Notes under the pieces: generated by a model
The model's input: the letters and a program-made list of their open reading frames with translations, nothing else
Databases searched by the model: none
Told to the model about the DNA's origin: nothing
In this document: positions 51,270 to 59,624 of the stretch, in pieces
How the letters are laid out: each line of letters starts with the position of its first letter
Position numbering within the stretch: the stretch's first letter is position 1
Translations under genes and position numbers: made by a program
NCBI GenBank assembly: GCA_963511305.1
Contig: CAUPIJ010000001.1
Coordinates: forward strand, 1-64,000
Length of the DNA stretch: 64,000 nucleotides
Origin: Propionimicrobium sp963511305
GTDB lineage: Bacteria; Actinomycetota; Actinomycetes; Propionibacteriales; Propionibacteriaceae
Reading direction: 5' to 3'

Positions 51270-52173
51270 GTTCGCCCTCAGGGATTCCGCGCGCCCAGTC
51301 AGCCCCGCCCATCGGTTTCTTGCCAGCTGCCTGAACCTTCAGCAGTTCCAGCTCTCCGTCCTTTACCCCAACCCAGAGGTGCTTGCGGTCGGCAAAAAGC
51401 TTGCCCGGAGAAAGTAGCACGGGAGCCTCATCAGGGCTAGCCAGCAGCACCTTGAATCGTTCTCCATTCAACTCGCACCAAGCGCCAGGCGCGGGGCTCG
51501 CGCCACGGACGATGTTGCAGATTTCCGATGCTGGACGATGCCAGTCGATCCTTACCTCTGCAGAGCTGATCTTCCTGGCGTAGCTGGTCTCGCCGGGCGG
51601 TTGCGGCTTCGGCTGCTTGCCTGCCGCGATCTCGTCGAGGGTGCGTACCATCAGCTCGGCACCGCTGATCGACAAGGCCTTTAGCACGTCACCGGCGACG
51701 TCCAGCGGACCCACGTGGTGACTTAGTTGACGGTAAACAGGGCCGGCGTCTAGCTCTTTAACGAGCCTGAAAGTGGTGGCGCCCAGCTCAGTTTCCCCTG
51801 CCATCAACGCACGCTGTACGGGAGCCGCGCCGCGCCAGGCGGGAAGTTTAGAAAAGTGCAGGTTGATCCAGCCGTGCTCCGGAATCTCCAGCGCCTCCTG
51901 AGGCAGGAGCGCACCGAATGCGACGATAGGGCAAACATCCGGGGCGATCTCCCTCAGCTGAGCGATGAAGTCATCGGTAGCCCTGTCTATCTTGATGACG
52001 TCCACACCCATGTCTCCGGCGATTTCCGCGACGGGAGACGCGGTGAGCTTCTTTCCCCGGCCGGTTGGAGCGTCCGGGCGGGTAACCACAGCGGCGATCT
52101 CATGACCAGCCTTTTCAAGTGCCAACAAGCTAGGGACGGCCACCGACGGGGTGCCAGCAAAAACTATTCTCAC
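51247..52173 (-). CDS. fmt: Methionyl-tRNA formyltransferase
   Basis: A 308-residue enzyme formylating initiator Met-tRNA. RIVFAGTPSVAVPSLLAL begins the formyl-folate domain; the catalytic Asn-His are in WINLHFSKLPAWRGAAPVQ and the Asp in LDAGPVY. The C-terminal OB-like domain recognises the tRNA. Together with rsmB and priA it forms a gene order conserved in Actinobacteria, here interrupted by a phosphate transporter. Confidence 0.95.
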   Translation of the reverse strand: MRIVFAGTPSVAVPSLLALEKAGHEIAAVVTRPDAPTGRGKKLTASPVAEIAGDMGVDVIKIDRATDDFIAQLREIAPDVCPIVAFGALLPQEALEIPEHGWINLHFSKLPAWRGAAPVQRALMAGETELGATTFRLVKELDAGPVYRQLSHHVGPLDVAGDVLKALSISGAELMVRTLDEIAAGKQPKPQPPGETSYARKISSAEVRIDWHRPASEICNIVRGASPAPGAWCELNGERFKVLLASPDEAPVLLSPGKLFADRKHLWVGVKDGELELLKVQAAGKKPMGGADWARGIPEGELEQITLG

Positions 52174-52227
52174 CGATGCAACGATAGCCCGATGAAAAGA
52201 AAAAAGTGAATCTATGGGCAGGTTGGC

Positions 52228-52509
52228 CTAAATGCCGATCCTGATTCCAAACCCAGATAGCACTATGACGCTGATTCCAAGCAGCACAACCAGCCCCACC
52301 AGGGTGAAGATCAAATAGGCGAGCACCCGTCCGATCAGGTGCTTTGGTCCTGGATGTTCGCGCGTGTTGCCCTGTTGCGCACCTGCTCCCCACGCCAGTA
52401 GCCTGATGCCAACCGAATAGAGCGTTGGCAGGCCAGCGCCGAGCACTAGCCCGACGATCAGCACCAGGGCGAATTCGTGGACGATGCTTAACAGAAAATC
52501 CAGAATCAT
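52228..52509 (-). CDS. Small membrane protein next to the PiT transporter
   Basis: A 93-residue protein with two hydrophobic helices (about 4-40 and 62-90) separated by a polar loop (GAGAQQGNTREHPGPKHLIG). The ATG overlaps the PiT stop codon by four bases, so the two are coupled. No family is recognised with confidence; small membrane proteins are often paired with PiT carriers in Actinobacteria. A role as accessory subunit is only an inference. Confidence 0.65.
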   Translation of the reverse strand: MILDFLLSIVHEFALVLIVGLVLGAGLPTLYSVGIRLLAWGAGAQQGNTREHPGPKHLIGRVLAYLIFTLVGLVVLLGISVIVLSGFGIRIGI

Positions 52510-53765
52510 TTTGTCTCACCCGTCGCCGCGCTGCTTTCGACCTTGTCCTCGCTCTGGCTAGCTGTTAGCTGCACAGGCTCGTCGTTTTCTGACCACTCGT
52601 CGTTTACGTTGCTGGAATCAACCTTGGTGGCCTGCGAGATTCTGAACATGCCGAATGCTAGGCCAACCATGACCAAGAAGATGATGATGCCGCCAGCAAC
52701 TGGGCCGATGAAATTCGCTATGTACCAGGTGACGGCGCCGATGACGGCTGCGCACGGCAGCGTGGTTGCCCAGGCTATGAACATCCGTATCGCTAGCGAC
52801 CAGCGGACTTTGGCTCCCGGCCGACCGATGCCTGAACCGAGGATTGAGCCCGTGGCGACGTGGGTGGTGGAAAGTGCGAATCCCCAATGGCTGGATGCAA
52901 GAATTACCGCGGCAGATGCGCATTCCGCCGCGAAACCCTGCGCCGGCGAAATCTCAACCAGGCCTTTGCCGAGCGTCCTGATGATTCTCCAGCCTCCAAC
53001 GTAAGTGCCAGCTGCGATGGCGACCGCGCAAAGGATCTTCACCCAAACCGGAATCGCGTCGGTCTGGTGCCAGTGGCCCGAGCCGATTAGGGCTAGGGTG
53101 ATGACGCCCATCGTTTTCTGGGCGTCGTTGGTGCCGTGCGACAGTGAGACCAAGGAAGCGCTGCCGATCTGTCCCCAGCGGAATCCCGCATCCACGTATC
53201 GCCTGGCCGCCCCCTCCACGATCCTAAAAACGAAGCGCACACTGATTGAGGTGATGATGATGGCGACCAGCGGCGAGATCAGTCCCGGCACGACGACCTT
53301 GCCGATTACGCCGTCGATGGAACCGCCCTCACCGATCCACTTGACGCCGCCAAAGCCCAAGCCTGCGATAGCAGCCCCGACTAGACCGCCGAACAGGGCA
53401 TGAGAAGAGCTGGACGGCAAACCGCGCAGCCAGGTAAAGATGTTCCAGACCACTCCACCAACCAGGCCGGCGAGCAGGATTAACAGCAACGCAGTGCCGT
53501 TGTCACCGGTCAGATCGGCTCTCGGTGAACCGTCGGGATTCTGAATGTTGATCACTGCGTTGGTAACCGTGAGCGCCACCTCTACGGACAGAAACGCCCC
53601 GATCAGGTTCAGGATCGCGCAAAGTGTGATCGCCTGCTTGGGTTTTAGCGCTTTTGTGGCGATCGAAGTGGCCATAGCATTAGCAGTGTCGTGGAAGCCG
53701 TTAGTAAAATCGAAACCGAGGGCGGTAACTATAACCAGCAGCAAGAGAACGTGATCAATGAGCAC
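52506..53765 (-). CDS. PiT-family inorganic phosphate transporter
   Basis: A 419-residue phosphate-cation symporter. The duplicated PiT signature is visible: GFDFTNGFHDTANAMATSI near the N-terminus and SLSHGTNDAQKTMG in the second half. About ten helices are present, with an acidic cytosolic tail. No PhoU-like regulator is next to it; instead a small membrane protein overlaps its stop. The pair sits between priA and fmt. Confidence 0.93.
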   Translation of the reverse strand: MLIDHVLLLLVIVTALGFDFTNGFHDTANAMATSIATKALKPKQAITLCAILNLIGAFLSVEVALTVTNAVINIQNPDGSPRADLTGDNGTALLLILLAGLVGGVVWNIFTWLRGLPSSSSHALFGGLVGAAIAGLGFGGVKWIGEGGSIDGVIGKVVVPGLISPLVAIIITSISVRFVFRIVEGAARRYVDAGFRWGQIGSASLVSLSHGTNDAQKTMGVITLALIGSGHWHQTDAIPVWVKILCAVAIAAGTYVGGWRIIRTLGKGLVEISPAQGFAAECASAAVILASSHWGFALSTTHVATGSILGSGIGRPGAKVRWSLAIRMFIAWATTLPCAAVIGAVTWYIANFIGPVAGGIIIFLVMVGLAFGMFRISQATKVDSSNVNDEWSENDEPVQLTASQSEDKVESSAATGETK

Positions 53766-53842
53766 GACTACATGTTATACAAATCTGAACAAAAGGTTAC
53801 ATTCGAATTAACTATTTGATCATGTTTGGCTTGCTATCCGAA

Positions 53843-55798
53843 TCAAATCCTTACTGGATCGACCTCGACTCGCACGCTATCTAGCTTTTTCGCGGACCTA
53901 GCGATGCACAGCGCCCTGACGCTCTTAAGCAGCTCGGCCGAAGCCGCGATCGGGGCGACCAGCAGCAGGCTGAAGATTTCCTCCTCGGAAAACCTTTCCA
54001 TCGGCAGCGGAACGGGTCCCAGCAGGCTGCAGCCATCGGGAAGGGTTAAAGTTTGAAATGCTGAGACGGCGCTCGCAGAACCCTGAATTCTGATCATCTT
54101 CACAGCGGGTGAAAAGCCGGCAGCGGATCTGTCGGCCAGTTCCCTGACGGCAAACTTGGCGGGATCGAGTTGAATCAGGGACTGAACTGCCCGCTCGGAG
54201 TTCTCCCCCACAACGCAGACGCTGCCGCCCTCCTCAGCCGGCCGCACCAGAGAAACGGCGTTCAACCACCTGCGTAGGGTCTCTTCTCCAGCGCGTAGGT
54301 CGGGCCTGGCGAGCATCCGATCGCCGTCGAGCAGCACGGCGGCCGAGTAGCCGAAAGTCGCGAACGGTTCGGCTCCCGTGGTGGCAACCACAAGGGCGGG
54401 GTGGTCGTCGATCTGTTCGACGACGCGGCTGCCGGAGCTGGCAATCACTCGATGCCCCGGAAAAGCCCTGCCCAATTCTTCGGCCGTGCGGATAGAGCCG
54501 GAAGCGGCTGCCCGGATCCTTTCAGAGCCACAATTCTCGCACCGCCAACCGACCACTATCTTCGCGCACCACCGGCAGGACAGATTCCTGCCTGACGCCT
54601 GCTGCGCCATCTCGATCGGGCCGCCACAGCGCTTGCACCTCAGCACGGTACGGCAACCGTCGCAGAGCAAAGCTGGCAGATAGCCAGCCCTAGCTACTTG
54701 CACCAAGACCGGGCCGCTAGCCAGGCCAGCGCGAATCGTCTCCACTGCGCGAAGCGGAATCCTGGCCATTCTGGCAGCGGGATCCCGCTCTAGGGCGTAG
54801 TCGGAATCGATTGCGGCCCTGACCACGGCAGATTTTCGCCGCACCTCGGCCGCCTCCTGCTCGATGCCGAGCAACCATCCCCTTGCCAGCCATGCCTGGA
54901 TCTCCGCGGTTCGAGAATGCGAGGCGTAAAGCAGCGCACAGCCCTCTAGGCTCGCCCTGATCGCCGCCACGTCACGCGCGTGCGGATACGGGGCTCTCTG
55001 CTCGGCCAGCAGATCGTCGCCGTCATCCCACAGGCAAACCAGCCCGAGATCGGCCATCGGGGCGAAGACGCTAGATCTGGTTCCGATCACTATCCTCGCC
55101 TGGCCGCGAGAGATGGCCAGGTAGTTGCGATAGCGAGCAGACTTGCCGAGGTTAGAGTGCAGCTGGGCGATGGCGCCGGTGCCGACGTATTCGGCCAGGC
55201 GCGAGCGAAGCCGTTCGATGTCCTTTGCGTCAGGGACCACGATGATCACAGACCGCCCGGATTTCAGGGTGGCGATAGCCGCCTGGATGAAGCCCGCGAT
55301 CCAGTCATTATCGGCTCTGAAGCTCGGCATGGTCAGCCAATGCGCGCGCACCTTGTGGCCCTGTTCTAACTGCTTCAGATACTCGGCTCCGACGATGATC
55401 TCCTGTAGCCCGCCGTCGGGCATATTCTCCAGTATCGGCTCCGGCCATTCGCGTTGGGGGGCCTTTTCAGTCGTAGCGTGCCGAGGAACGACGGCGAGCC
55501 TAACGACATCCGCGGTGATCCCGCAGTAGTGCGAGGCCACGGCCTTGGCCAGCTCGTATTGCCTCTTGAAAAGCACCTCTTCAGGCGAGACCAGCTTGTT
55601 CAGGGCAGAGGGTTTAACGCCGGGGGCAGCCTCGTCGGCCAGCTCGATGACGTAGCCATCAACTAATCGACCAGAGAACCGCACCCGCACCCGCACACCA
55701 GGTTTGACGTCTTCTTGCATCGACTTAGGAATCGAGTAGTCAAAAAGACGATCTAGATGCGGCAGCGAAATGTCTACTAGAACCCTGGCGACACTCAT
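53843..55798 (-). CDS. priA: PriA-like primosomal protein without helicase motifs
   Basis: A 651-residue primosomal protein N' homologue for replication restart. The N-terminal DNA-binding domain begins ARVLVDISLPHLDRLFDYSIP. The region that should hold Walker A reads LTMPSFRADNDW, with no GKT, and the DEEH box is LWDDGDD. The zinc-binding cluster is retained (CDGC, CKRC, CRWC, CENC). Actinobacterial PriA proteins are known to have lost ATPase motifs, so this probably works as a DNA-structure-binding platform rather than a helicase. It follows metK without a spacer. Confidence 0.9.
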   Translation of the reverse strand: MSVARVLVDISLPHLDRLFDYSIPKSMQEDVKPGVRVRVRFSGRLVDGYVIELADEAAPGVKPSALNKLVSPEEVLFKRQYELAKAVASHYCGITADVVRLAVVPRHATTEKAPQREWPEPILENMPDGGLQEIIVGAEYLKQLEQGHKVRAHWLTMPSFRADNDWIAGFIQAAIATLKSGRSVIIVVPDAKDIERLRSRLAEYVGTGAIAQLHSNLGKSARYRNYLAISRGQARIVIGTRSSVFAPMADLGLVCLWDDGDDLLAEQRAPYPHARDVAAIRASLEGCALLYASHSRTAEIQAWLARGWLLGIEQEAAEVRRKSAVVRAAIDSDYALERDPAARMARIPLRAVETIRAGLASGPVLVQVARAGYLPALLCDGCRTVLRCKRCGGPIEMAQQASGRNLSCRWCAKIVVGWRCENCGSERIRAAASGSIRTAEELGRAFPGHRVIASSGSRVVEQIDDHPALVVATTGAEPFATFGYSAAVLLDGDRMLARPDLRAGEETLRRWLNAVSLVRPAEEGGSVCVVGENSERAVQSLIQLDPAKFAVRELADRSAAGFSPAVKMIRIQGSASAVSAFQTLTLPDGCSLLGPVPLPMERFSEEEIFSLLLVAPIAASAELLKSVRALCIARSAKKLDSVRVEVDPVRI

Positions 55799-56986
55799 CT
55801 AGCCCCTTACCGCATCAGCAAGCTTGTCAGCCAGGCCAGGCTCCTCCCAAGCCATTCCGGGGCGCTGCACGCCAAAGTGGCCGTAGCAGGTGAAGTTCGA
55901 GTAGATCGGGGCACGCATGCCCAGCTCGGCAACGATGGCCGCCGGACGAAGATCGAAGACGCGTGAGATCGCATCGGAGATCTGTTCCTCGGGCACTTTG
56001 CTAGTGCCGAAGGTATTGACGTAGATGCTAGTGGGACGCGCCTTGCCGATCGCGTAGCTGAGCTGCACCTCGCACCTGGAGGCCAGACCGGAGGCAACCA
56101 CGTTCTTGGCCACCCAGCGCGCCGCGTAGGAGGCTGATCGATCGACCTTCGAGGGATCCTTACCGCTGAACGCGCCACCACCGTGGCGAGCCATTCCGCC
56201 GTAAGTGTCGACGATGATCTTGCGTCCGGTGATGCCGGCATCGCCAGCGGGGCCACCGGTGACGAAGCGTCCCGTCGGATTAACCAGAAGCAAGGGATCG
56301 GCCGACTCGAAACCGTACTCGGCCAGAACCGGGCGGATTACCTCGCGCTCCACGTCGGGCATGAGGGTCTTCTCTAGATCAACATCGGGCGTGTGCTGGG
56401 TGGAAAGCACCACGGTCTTGACCCCGACAGGCTTGTCGCCGTCGTAATCGATGCTGACCTGGGTCTTTCCGTCCGGGCGCAGATAGTTAAGCACGCCGTC
56501 CTTGCGTACCTGGGCCAACCGATAGGCAAGGCGATGAGCGAGCATGATCGGCAGGGGCATCAGCTCTGGGGTCTCGTCGCATGCATAACCAAACATCATG
56601 CCCTGGTCACCCGCGCCCTGCCGGTCGAATTCGTCCTCGGCGAGGCCGTGGCGGATCTCCCAGGAGTCGTCCACACCCTGCGCGATATCCGGAGACTGGG
56701 TGTTTAGCGAAACCAGAACTCCGCAGGAGGCTCCATCGATTCCCTTGCGAGCTGAGTCGTAACCGATTTTCAAGAGCCGCTCACGAACCAGATGCGCGAT
56801 GTCCACGTAGGCCTCGGTGCTTGCCTCGCCAGCAACGACCACCGCCCCGTTAGCCACCAGCACCTCGATCGCTGCCCTGGTGGCGGGATCCTCTGCGAGC
56901 ATGCCGTCCAGGACGGCATCGGCGATGGAGTCGGCTACTTTATCGGGATGACCTTCGGTGACTGATTCCGATGTGAAGGTTCTCAT
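55799..56986 (-). CDS. metK: S-adenosylmethionine synthetase
   Basis: A 395-residue enzyme making SAM from methionine and ATP. ESVTEGHPDKVADSIADA is the first ATP/metal motif, GAGDQGMMFGYA the methionine/ATP loop, and GGGAFSGKDPSKVDRS the P-loop. ATG 56986 follows AGGAG by five bases; upstream in-frame starts would overlap coaBC. It lies eight bases after coaBC and directly before priA. Confidence 0.97.
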   Translation of the reverse strand: MRTFTSESVTEGHPDKVADSIADAVLDGMLAEDPATRAAIEVLVANGAVVVAGEASTEAYVDIAHLVRERLLKIGYDSARKGIDGASCGVLVSLNTQSPDIAQGVDDSWEIRHGLAEDEFDRQGAGDQGMMFGYACDETPELMPLPIMLAHRLAYRLAQVRKDGVLNYLRPDGKTQVSIDYDGDKPVGVKTVVLSTQHTPDVDLEKTLMPDVEREVIRPVLAEYGFESADPLLLVNPTGRFVTGGPAGDAGITGRKIIVDTYGGMARHGGGAFSGKDPSKVDRSASYAARWVAKNVVASGLASRCEVQLSYAIGKARPTSIYVNTFGTSKVPEEQISDAISRVFDLRPAAIVAELGMRAPIYSNFTCYGHFGVQRPGMAWEEPGLADKLADAVRG

Positions 56987-56994
56987 CCATGCTC

Positions 56995-58212
56995 CTAAAA
57001 ATATTCGGCGTGCTTCTTTATAGCATCCATGATTGCCCAAGCCACTGACATTTTTTCGCCCTTGGCCTCGGCCAGCACACCTTTCGAGTTAATAATTATT
57101 ACATCGTTGGAGTCTTTGCCAAAGACATCGCCGTCCGAAACGTTATTGAGGACGAGCAGATCCGCGCCCTTTCGCTCCAGTTTGGCCATGCCTAAGCTCA
57201 GTAGTTCGTCCTTGTCGGAAGCGGTTTCGGCGGCAAAACCGACGATGATCTGCCCCTCTCGTCTCCGAGCAGATAGCCCCGCCAAGACGTCGGTGGTCTG
57301 CTCGAGATGCAGGGTCAAACCCTTATCAGAAGACTTCTTTATCTTCTTGTCGCTGGCGTCAGCCGCGGTGAAATCCGCGGGGGCCGCTGCCATGATGACG
57401 ATGTCGTGACCGGCAGACAGCCGGTTCATATTTTCGGCCATGTCTGCGGTGGTCGTGACGCTCTCCACGGTGACCGCCGACGGCTCGGCTAGTGAGGTAT
57501 TGGCGGCGACTAGCGTGGTCTGCGCACCCCGCAAGCTGGCCACTCGGGCGAGCGCGTAACCCATTTTTCCGCTGCTTCGATTGCCAATGAATCTAACCGG
57601 GTCGATCGGTTCCTGGGTGCCGCCCGCGCTGACTAGCACGCGAGAAGCCGAAAAATCCTGCACAGCCGCGTCAGCCGCTATCGCCGGCCGATCCAGCAGA
57701 GTCGCGGCTATCTCGACAATTTCGTGGGGATCTGGGAAGCGTCCGACTCCGGAATCCTTGCCCGTCAGACGTCCGCTGGCAGGCTCCTTAACGATCACTC
57801 CGCGAGAGCGTAGCGTTTCAACGTTTGCCTGCGTCGCCGGGTGCTCCCACATCTGGGTGTGCATCGCGGGCGCCAAAAGCACGGGCGCGTGCGTGGTCAG
57901 CAAGACCGAAGTCAGCATGTCGTCGGCCCTGCCGGCTGCCGCCCTAGCCAGGAAATCTGCGGTGGCGGGCGCGACGACAACCAAATCTGCAGTTGACCCC
58001 AGGCGCACGTGAGCAACCCCAGGCACGTCCTCGAAAACGCCCGCGTAGACGGTGTTTCCGGAAAGCGCCTCCCAGGTGGACTCGCCGACGAAATTGAGCG
58101 AAGCCTCCGTCGCAACGACAGTTACGTCGGCTCCCTTCTCGCGAAGCCGACGCACGATTTCGGTTGCTTTATAGGCGGCGATGCAGCCCGTAACGCCCAG
58201 CACAACGCGCAT
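56995..58212 (-). CDS. coaBC: Bifunctional coenzyme A biosynthesis protein CoaBC
   Basis: A 405-residue fusion. The N-terminal CoaC flavoprotein decarboxylates phosphopantothenoylcysteine (GCIAAYKATEIVRRL, PAMHTQMWEHPA). The C-terminal CoaB domain ligates cysteine to phosphopantothenate (LVSAGGTQEPIDPVRFIGNRSSGKMG). It sits thirteen bases downstream of rpoZ. Confidence 0.95.
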   Translation of the reverse strand: MRVVLGVTGCIAAYKATEIVRRLREKGADVTVVATEASLNFVGESTWEALSGNTVYAGVFEDVPGVAHVRLGSTADLVVVAPATADFLARAAAGRADDMLTSVLLTTHAPVLLAPAMHTQMWEHPATQANVETLRSRGVIVKEPASGRLTGKDSGVGRFPDPHEIVEIAATLLDRPAIAADAAVQDFSASRVLVSAGGTQEPIDPVRFIGNRSSGKMGYALARVASLRGAQTTLVAANTSLAEPSAVTVESVTTTADMAENMNRLSAGHDIVIMAAAPADFTAADASDKKIKKSSDKGLTLHLEQTTDVLAGLSARRREGQIIVGFAAETASDKDELLSLGMAKLERKGADLLVLNNVSDGDVFGKDSNDVIIINSKGVLAEAKGEKMSVAWAIMDAIKKHAEYF

Positions 58213-58225
58213 TACTGAACCTCAA

Positions 58226-58567
58226 TTAGGCTGGGTCGATGTCGCCGAACGGATCTTCGAAGATGAACTCCGGTTCGATGTCCTCGCTGGCAGCAGGAGG
58301 AGCGGCCAGCGGATCGACCTCTTCGTATTCCACCTGACCGGCCTGAACCTCGCGAAGGCCGATGGAAAGCGGCTTCTCCTGCGGGTAGGTTTCAACGAGC
58401 GGCCCGACGTTCTCCAGCAGGCCCTCGCCCAACTGAGAGTAATAGGCGTTGATCTGGCGGGCACGCTTGGCGGCGAACAGCACGAGGCGGTATTTGGAAT
58501 CTACGCGCTCTAGCAGATCGTCAACCGGCGGATTGGTGATGCCTTCAGGAATTTCAGTGCTCAACAC
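58226..58567 (-). CDS. rpoZ: RNA polymerase omega subunit
   Basis: A 113-residue omega subunit. The core helices read NPPVDDLLERVDSKYRLVLFAAKRARQINAYYSQL, with KYxLVxxAAKRARQIN being the family signature, and the IGLREVQAG region near residue 70. An acidic C-terminal extension (about 40 residues) is usual in actinobacterial omega. It is downstream of gmk as in most bacteria. Confidence 0.95.
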   Translation of the reverse strand: MLSTEIPEGITNPPVDDLLERVDSKYRLVLFAAKRARQINAYYSQLGEGLLENVGPLVETYPQEKPLSIGLREVQAGQVEYEEVDPLAAPPAASEDIEPEFIFEDPFGDIDPA

Positions 58568-58596
58568 AGCCTCTTTAAAAATCTAGGGTTTAAAAA

Positions 58597-59157
58597 TCAA
58601 CTGCTTTTGCGCAGTCCCATCAACCCTACCAGTTCATCGACCGTGCGGTCGATTTCGTCGTTGACAACAACGGCGTCGAACTCGTCGGCCGCTTCGAGCT
58701 CCAACCTGGCTGTTTGCAGTCGTCGTTGCTGCTCCTCAGCAGACTCGGTACCGCGCCCGGCCAGACGGTCAACCAGTTCTTCCCAGCTAGGCGGCGCCAG
58801 AAAAATCTGGAAGGCCTCCGGCATGGTCTCGCGAACTTGCCTGGCCCCCTGCAGATCAATCTCGAGTACGACAGTCGAGCCCCGGCTCACCGCGTCCGCG
58901 ATGGGCTGCTTCAGGGTGCCGTACCGATACTTCTTATGCACCAGAGCCCATTCGAGCAGACCCCCGCTATCCAGTAGGACGTCGAAGTCTTCTTCGCTCT
59001 TGAACCAGTAGTGGACGCCATTGACCTCACCGGGTCGAGGCGGCCTGGTGGTAGCAGATATTGATAAATAAATTTCGGGGTATCTAGCTAGCAAATTTGA
59101 GACCACGGTTCCTTTGCCAACTCCGGCGGGACCGCAAATTACAAAAACATTCGACAT
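58597..59157 (-). CDS. gmk: Guanylate kinase
   Basis: A 186-residue P-loop kinase converting GMP to GDP. CGPAGVGKGTV is the P-loop; ISATTRPPRPGEVNGVHYWF binds GMP; VVLEIDLQGARQVR is the Walker B region. Two mutually exclusive hairpins could form in the 51 bases between mihF and this gene. Confidence 0.96.
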   Translation of the reverse strand: MSNVFVICGPAGVGKGTVVSNLLARYPEIYLSISATTRPPRPGEVNGVHYWFKSEEDFDVLLDSGGLLEWALVHKKYRYGTLKQPIADAVSRGSTVVLEIDLQGARQVRETMPEAFQIFLAPPSWEELVDRLAGRGTESAEEQQRRLQTARLELEAADEFDAVVVNDEIDRTVDELVGLMGLRKSS

Positions 59158-59170
59158 GTTTACTAAAGAT

Positions 59171-59215
59171 GCCGTTCCGAATTAAATTTTCAAAGAACGG
59201 CTAGGTTTTTAGCCG
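59171..59215 (-). promoter_or_regulatory. Alternative hairpins between mihF and gmk
   Basis: On the minus strand, CGGCTA (59210-59215) can pair with TAGCCG (59198-59203), or GCCGTTC (59195-59201) with GAACGGC (59171-59177). They share bases, so only one can form at a time. The first overlaps the mihF stop codon. An attenuator is possible but unproven. Confidence 0.3.
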
Positions 59216-59520
59216 AATTCTTTAACCAAGCTAGCGACCTGCTTCGGGCCTAACCCTCTGATCCTGCGGTTAGCCGCGATACCGTGGCGTTCCATAGCCT
59301 CAGCTGCCGTCACAGGCCCAACCCTCGGCAGAGATTTGAGCAAGTCAACAACCCGGATGTGTGCCAGGCTGTCATCCTTCTTGCATTCTTCAAGAGCCTT
59401 GCTCAGAGAAATTTTCCCGTCACGAAGTTTCTTCTTCACTTCCGAGCGAGCGCGGCGAGCCTCCGTTGCGGCAACGCGTGCAGCCTGCAACTGCTCTTCA
59501 GTTAAGTTCGGAACAGCCAC
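59209..59520 (-). CDS. mihF: Actinobacterial integration host factor (mIHF)
   Basis: A 103-residue nucleoid protein that bends DNA, specific to Actinobacteria. MAVPNLTEEQLQAARVAA starts the long N-terminal helix; the helix-two-turn-helix DNA-binding part holds SLPRVGPVTAAEAM and IRGLGPKQVASL. GTG 59520 is chosen because GGGGAGG lies five bases upstream and the resulting MAVPxLT start is the family norm; an ATG at 59553 would add an unusual leader. It heads the mihF-gmk-rpoZ-coaBC-metK run. Confidence 0.94.
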   Translation of the reverse strand: MAVPNLTEEQLQAARVAATEARRARSEVKKKLRDGKISLSKALEECKKDDSLAHIRVVDLLKSLPRVGPVTAAEAMERHGIAANRRIRGLGPKQVASLVKEFG

Positions 59521-59624
59521 TTCATCCTCCCCATTGAACAAAATTGAAGCCAAACTTCTTGCTATCTGTTAAAGATATCAATATCTCGACTAACTGAACA
59601 TCGATATCAATTCGTTTTTGAATA

